Of a DNA stretch of 64,000 nt, positions 60,146 through 64,000 are shown piece after piece. Source of the DNA: Pyrinomonadaceae bacterium (GTDB lineage Bacteria > Acidobacteriota > Blastocatellia > Pyrinomonadales > Pyrinomonadaceae); the NCBI GenBank assembly GCA_017983495.1, contig JAGOBH010000001.1, positions 124,001-188,000 of the forward strand, written 5' to 3'. The notes beneath the pieces were generated by a model that had not been told where the DNA came from, did no database searches, and worked only from the letters and a program-made list of their open reading frames with translations. Position 1 is the stretch's first letter. Every line of letters begins with the position of its first letter. Position numbers and translations under genes: made by a program.

Positions 60146-61423
60146 TTAATTGGTCGCGATGTAAGTCAGCGGCGTGGTCGGCCGCATTTCGTTGAGAGCG
60201 GTCTTGACGATCGTCGCGAGGCCCTCGGCTTCCATATATTCGCGTCCAAGCTGCCGCCGGAAACTCTTTTCTTTCGATTCGCCGGTCAGTTCCTTCAGCA
60301 TTCCTCTTAAAAATGCCGTGACCAATTCGGGTGCAAACTGTTTGCCCGCGTTTCGCTGTAGATCTTCGATCACCTCTTTGGCCGGACGCCGTGCCTTGTA
60401 CGGGCGGTCGGTCGTCATCGCGTCGAACGAATCCGCTAAGTTCACTATTTTCGCAATATACGGTATCTCGCGGTCATACAGCCCGTCAGGATAACCGCGG
60501 CCGTCGAGGCGTTCGTGGTGGTATTTTGCCGCCAGCGGCACGTCCGTGTACGGGTGATGGATCGGCTGCAGTATCTCGTAACCGACGGCCGGATGCTTGT
60601 TCAGCTCTGCCGATTCTTTAGCGTTGATGCGGTACGGAGCGTTGATGATCTTGCGTTCGACGGTCAGCTTGCCGACGTCGTGCAGATAACCGGCGGTCGC
60701 GGCTCCCTCGACCTCCTCGGCCGCCCAATCCAGTTCGGCCGCGATGATCTCAGAGTAACGCCCGACGCGGACCGAGTGTCCCTCGGTGTACTTATCTTTA
60801 CAGTCGATCGCGGCGGCAAACGCCTTGACCGTGTCGTTATATGTCGTTCGCAGCCCTTCGAACAGTCTGCGGTTCTCCTCGGACTGACGCTCGACCTCGG
60901 CCATCAGATTGCGCTGGGCGATGGCGACGCCGATGTGGCGGCCCATCGCGCAGATGATCTCTTTTTCGTACGACGTGTACGGTTCGCCCGTCGCCTTTTC
61001 GCCCAAGAATACCGCCCCGACGATCTCGTCGCGGATAATTAGCGGCAGCAGCAGCTCGATCCGGCGGCTGTCAAAACTTCGGTCGTACACCTGAAAGAAC
61101 GGCAGCACCTTCGCCTGCGACGTCTCGATCGGGTTTAGTCCGTTCGCCAAAAACTGACGTTCGTCCTCCATGCACAGCGACAGGCTGAGCGGAAAATCGT
61201 CGCCGAGGCCCCGGACCGCCAGCATATTCAGCTCATGGCCAAAACGCGAATACCGTGCGACGCCGCCGCGCATGATCGCCAGCGAACCCGATATCAGGTG
61301 CAGCGATGTGCGTATCGTCTCCTGAAAATTGTTCTTGTTCGCGACCTCTTGCCCCAGGTCCGCCAACGCCCCAAATGCGTGGATCAGTTTTGTTCTTTGT
61401 TCGATCATTGTGTCGTGGTTCAC
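60146..61423 (-). CDS. GAF domain - HD-GYP domain protein
   Basis: A 425-residue signalling protein. The N-terminal GAF domain (residues about 10-175) binds small ligands; a short coiled linker (LMAEVERQSEENRRLFEGLR) leads to an HD-GYP domain with HD at about 247 (AGYLHDVGKL), HHERLDGRGYPDG at about 300 and NLADSFDAMTTDRPY. HD-GYP proteins break down cyclic di-GMP. Metal-binding residues appear complete. It overlaps the STAS gene by four bases, so it is produced with the partner-switching proteins and may couple c-di-GMP to them. Confidence 0.9.
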   Translation of the reverse strand: MNHDTMIEQRTKLIHAFGALADLGQEVANKNNFQETIRTSLHLISGSLAIMRGGVARYSRFGHELNMLAVRGLGDDFPLSLSLCMEDERQFLANGLNPIETSQAKVLPFFQVYDRSFDSRRIELLLPLIIRDEIVGAVFLGEKATGEPYTSYEKEIICAMGRHIGVAIAQRNLMAEVERQSEENRRLFEGLRTTYNDTVKAFAAAIDCKDKYTEGHSVRVGRYSEIIAAELDWAAEEVEGAATAGYLHDVGKLTVERKIINAPYRINAKESAELNKHPAVGYEILQPIHHPYTDVPLAAKYHHERLDGRGYPDGLYDREIPYIAKIVNLADSFDAMTTDRPYKARRPAKEVIEDLQRNAGKQFAPELVTAFLRGMLKELTGESKEKSFRRQLGREYMEAEGLATIVKTALNEMRPTTPLTYIATN

Positions 61424-61740
61424 GCAATAGTAACGTGCTTGGTCAGGCCGAGCATTTCAAAGAGTTCGGCGGATTCTTCGTTAAGGTCCGAGAATACCAC
61501 CTTTGCTCCTGAGTTTGCGGCTGTGTCGATGACGCCGAGTAGGATCGAGATGCCGATGCTGTTAATGATCTCGGTCTGCGAAAAATCGACGACCAGCTCT
61601 TTGACGCCCGCGTCGAGCCGCTGTTTACACTCGCGTTCGATCGTCTCGCCCGAGAGCTTGTTCAGATAGTCACCCGCAAGCACGACCGCCTTGTCATCGG
61701 CCCCGATAAATGCCGTTTCCGCACCGTTTTCAGTGATCAC
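61420..61740 (-). CDS. STAS-domain anti-sigma-factor antagonist
   Basis: A 106-residue STAS protein of the RsbV/SpoIIAA kind. ELVVDFSQTEIINSIGISIL contains the phosphorylatable Ser before I-G-I, and LLGVIDTAANSGAKVVFSDL and LFEMLGLTKHVTI follow as usual. Its natural partner is an RsbW-type kinase, which is coded 145 bases upstream on the same strand as part of the AAA fusion. It overlaps the HD-GYP gene. Confidence 0.9.
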   Translation of the reverse strand: MITENGAETAFIGADDKAVVLAGDYLNKLSGETIERECKQRLDAGVKELVVDFSQTEIINSIGISILLGVIDTAANSGAKVVFSDLNEESAELFEMLGLTKHVTIA

Positions 61741-61885
61741 TAATGTTTTATCCTTGTTTAACTTAACCTGATTTTGCGAAGACTCTACTTGAGGTTAGTT
61801 TTTACCACAGTGCCCCGCCAAATACAACACAAATCGAATACAGTGCGGACTATGCCGGGACGAATTTTGCATCGATTTAGTGTGC

Positions 61886-64000
61886 CTAGGCCTTGGCTGC
61901 GGCGACTGCGGTTCGGCGTTTGATCATGGTGACGCGTGTGCCGTCGTCGGACTGCTCGATGCGGACCTCGTCCATCAGGCCTTTCATCAGTTTTAGGCCC
62001 CAGCCGCGTCTGCCTTCGTCAGGTGTGATCTCGGGAGCGGGTTTGTCAGCGAGCCTGAGGCCGCGATTGGCGACGGTGATCGTCATCTTTTCGCTGTCGA
62101 CGGCAAATTTCTGATAGATCCGCCGGTCCGGGCTCAGGCTGTGTTCGGTGGCGTTGATACAGGCCTCGACCAGTGCCGTCTTGATCTGATTGATCGCTTT
62201 TGGCGTAAAATTGTGTCTTTTTGCGATCTCCTCGACGGCATGTGCGGCGATCATCTCGGTGTCGTCGCCCATCGGGATGACGATCTCGTAAACGTCCGCT
62301 CGCGGTTCGGCCTCTTTGCGGCCGCCGCTGACGATCTCGCCGATCAGCATTTCGGCCTGCTTACGGCTCGAACCGTACGCCCCGCGGCTGCGGAGCATCT
62401 CGGCCGCCTCGTCGGTAAAGCCCTCGGGCGATACGAGCCACATCTTGTAGTTGAGAAAATTGCACGAAACGGCCACCATCTCGAGCCGGTCGAGCCAAAA
62501 TTCGGTCAGGTCGCATGGGGCCTCGAGCTTTGAGTCGATCTCGGCGGCGATCCAGACGGTTTCGTCGCGAAAGCTGTTTTCCTCAAATCCGAGCGCGATC
62601 GTCGATCGTTCGTTCTCGATCAGCTCACCGATCTTTGAGTAAAACGCGGCCGTGTGAGCCGTGTAGACGATCTGCGGCAGCCTGATCTTTTCGGTCGATT
62701 CGGCCAGTTTGGCTTTGATCTCAGCGTCGGTCAGGCCCTTGAGGCCGGCCTTAAAATCCGTGTAGTCGATCGCCGCAACGGGTATCTCCTGACAGTCAAA
62801 TGCACCGAGCAGATCGCGCAGGCCGAGGGTCGCGTTTCGACGGTAAACACGTGCCAGCAATTGCGGAGCCCGTTTCAGGTACGCCGTCGTCGCCTCGCCG
62901 ACCACCAGTGCCCGATTCTCACCGGCCTCGAGCCGAGCCCGTCCGCAGATGTAATCGACCAACGTTTGATTGCCGAGTTCGGCAAAGACGCTGCCCGAAC
63001 GGAAGCTGACGATCTCGTTGATATTGAGCAGCCCGATCATCGTGCGAAAATCGCGTCCGGGCATCTCGAGGTTTCGTCGCCAGTAAGACAACGGCATTTT
63101 GCCGTTTGCGGCATCGACACCTTCGCAAATGAGCGATATCACCTGCGGACGAACTTCCGCCGGCACAAGCCGTTCGATCAGAGCGTCGAGGCCGCGGCTG
63201 ATGCGGCCGCCAAAGATCTCGTCGGTATAAGCACGTTCTGCACGGCGAAAATCCTCAAGACTATCGCCCCGTTCGGCGACGGATGCGATAAATGAGGTGA
63301 TGCGTGCCGTATTGCCGCCAAACTGGACCGCGATCAGGTCGCGCGTCTGGTCATTGATCGCAACGCCGTGTTTCGCGGACAAAGATTCGACCAGCTTACC
63401 CGCGGGTTCCATCCCGAGAGCGTCGATCCGCAGAGTCTCGGCAGGGCCGATACCGTAGAGAAAACGCCTGGCTCCGCATAGGACGTACGGCTGTTCGGAG
63501 CGGCGATAGATGTCGCGGATCTCGTCGAAGAACGACATGCCCGACGGCATCTCGGCCGCGTGGTGAACGTCGTCGATCATTACAAATAGCTTAGCTCCCT
63601 GTCCGGCTGCACGCAGCGGTCCGCTGAGCATCGAGCGTATTGCCGAGGGCTCGTCAGCACCGTCCGCGTCTGCAAAAAATGCCTCGACGAGACGGTCGAT
63701 CCAGTAACCGTCTTCGGGCACGGCCAGCTCCGACAGCTCGTGTATCTCGGGCGACGCCGCGATGATCGACGGGTCGCGGCGGCGAAACGCAACGGTCTGT
63801 GTGATCAGGTCGCGGACAAATCTAAGTGCCGCGTCGTGCGGCCCGCGGTCGGTCGCACGCATCGCAAAGTAGAATGGAATGACGTCCGTCTGCTCGCGAA
63901 ACAGGCGGTCGTATGTCTGCCGCAGCAGCTCGGAAGAGCCCGCACCCGGAGCCGCGAGCACACTCAAGCCGGCCGCACGGCCCGATACGGCAAAGGCGTG
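61886..64000 (-). CDS. AAA/STAND-like ATPase fused to RsbW-type serine kinase domain (cut by window end)
   Basis: The frame is open to base 64000, so the N-terminus is missing; a start at 63967 would cut the Walker A-like GLSVLAAPGAGSSELL and is not likely. Visible part: P-loop-type segment at the start, VMIDDVHHAAEMPSG as Walker B region, arginine-finger-like CGARRFLYGIG, a long helical middle, and from about residue 560 of the visible part a GHKL ATPase: VEACINATEHSLSPD (N box), ITVANRGLRLADKP, and RRGWGLKLMKGLMDEV (G box). This last part resembles anti-sigma Ser kinases RsbW/SpoIIAB. Joining it to a STAND-type sensor ATPase is unusual. Confidence 0.82.
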   Translation of the reverse strand, partial: HAFAVSGRAAGLSVLAAPGAGSSELLRQTYDRLFREQTDVIPFYFAMRATDRGPHDAALRFVRDLITQTVAFRRRDPSIIAASPEIHELSELAVPEDGYWIDRLVEAFFADADGADEPSAIRSMLSGPLRAAGQGAKLFVMIDDVHHAAEMPSGMSFFDEIRDIYRRSEQPYVLCGARRFLYGIGPAETLRIDALGMEPAGKLVESLSAKHGVAINDQTRDLIAVQFGGNTARITSFIASVAERGDSLEDFRRAERAYTDEIFGGRISRGLDALIERLVPAEVRPQVISLICEGVDAANGKMPLSYWRRNLEMPGRDFRTMIGLLNINEIVSFRSGSVFAELGNQTLVDYICGRARLEAGENRALVVGEATTAYLKRAPQLLARVYRRNATLGLRDLLGAFDCQEIPVAAIDYTDFKAGLKGLTDAEIKAKLAESTEKIRLPQIVYTAHTAAFYSKIGELIENERSTIALGFEENSFRDETVWIAAEIDSKLEAPCDLTEFWLDRLEMVAVSCNFLNYKMWLVSPEGFTDEAAEMLRSRGAYGSSRKQAEMLIGEIVSGGRKEAEPRADVYEIVIPMGDDTEMIAAHAVEEIAKRHNFTPKAINQIKTALVEACINATEHSLSPDRRIYQKFAVDSEKMTITVANRGLRLADKPAPEITPDEGRRGWGLKLMKGLMDEVRIEQSDDGTRVTMIKRRTAVAAAKA

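Noticed and set aside
1-64000. tRNA or rRNA genes and riboswitches
   Set aside because: No cloverleaf, rRNA core or known riboswitch sequence was recognised in the intergenic gaps by eye; a covariance-model scan would settle it.

Overview
The window is one contiguous piece of a GC-rich chromosome, most likely from an Acidobacteriota bacterium of the Blastocatellia/Pyrinomonadaceae type. This placement is inferred from gene content: secreted FG-GAP proteins with repeats of the kind DYDGDGKADIAVWRPS, PknB-like kinases fused to membrane domains, bacillithiol gene bshA, an LPS/outer-membrane gene set (lpxA, fabZ, ompH, bamA) and a cytochrome b558-type succinate dehydrogenase. No rRNA, tRNA, CRISPR array, phage or complete insertion sequence was seen. 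The sequence is almost fully coding, and most intergenic gaps are under 200 bases.

Layout. 1-5 kb: end of an SGNH hydrolase, a PD-(D/E)XK-like protein and a large secreted P-domain/FG-GAP protein. 4.9-12.4 kb: an orphan response regulator, a SRPBCC protein, a membrane-bound Ser/Thr kinase flanked by a broken and an intact copy of the same membrane-protein gene, and a TetR-controlled gene string (tetR, quinone reductase, ABA4-like protein, membrane protein). 12.4-24 kb: three secreted nucleases, rlmN, a DsbD-alpha-like protein, pgeF/acpS, an M28 peptidase and a beta-propeller protein carrying an in-frame repeat insertion. 24-26 kb: a sigma factor with a hydrophobic tail and its anti-sigma-like partner. 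27-33 kb: hydrolase, bshA, two quinoprotein-dehydrogenase-like propellers and ppk2. 32.7-36 kb: two toxin-antitoxin pairs on either side of an ABC-F ATPase. 36-41.6 kb: a NorD-like VWA protein, a secreted protein and an FHA-M15 peptidase fusion.

41.7-48.9 kb is a complete, tightly coupled histidine operon (hisGDCBHAFI, with fused HisB and HisIE). It is preceded by a previously unlisted 22-codon leader peptide with seven histidine codons and by a terminator hairpin that abuts hisG, so it looks like a classical attenuator. 48.9-54.3 kb, on the other strand, holds the envelope cluster bamA-ompH / fabZ-(membrane protein)-lpxA. 54.6-58.6 kb is an sdhCAB operon into which a MntA/HepT toxin-antitoxin pair is inserted between sdhA and sdhB; a LysR regulator diverges from it. 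60-64 kb is a partner-switching signalling cluster: an AAA-RsbW-like kinase (cut by the window edge), a STAS anti-sigma antagonist and a GAF-HD-GYP phosphodiesterase.

Strong points are the histidine attenuator, the toxin-antitoxin pair inside sdh, the TetR operator pair, and the duplicated gene ends around the kinase. Functions come from reading motifs by eye; no database search was possible.
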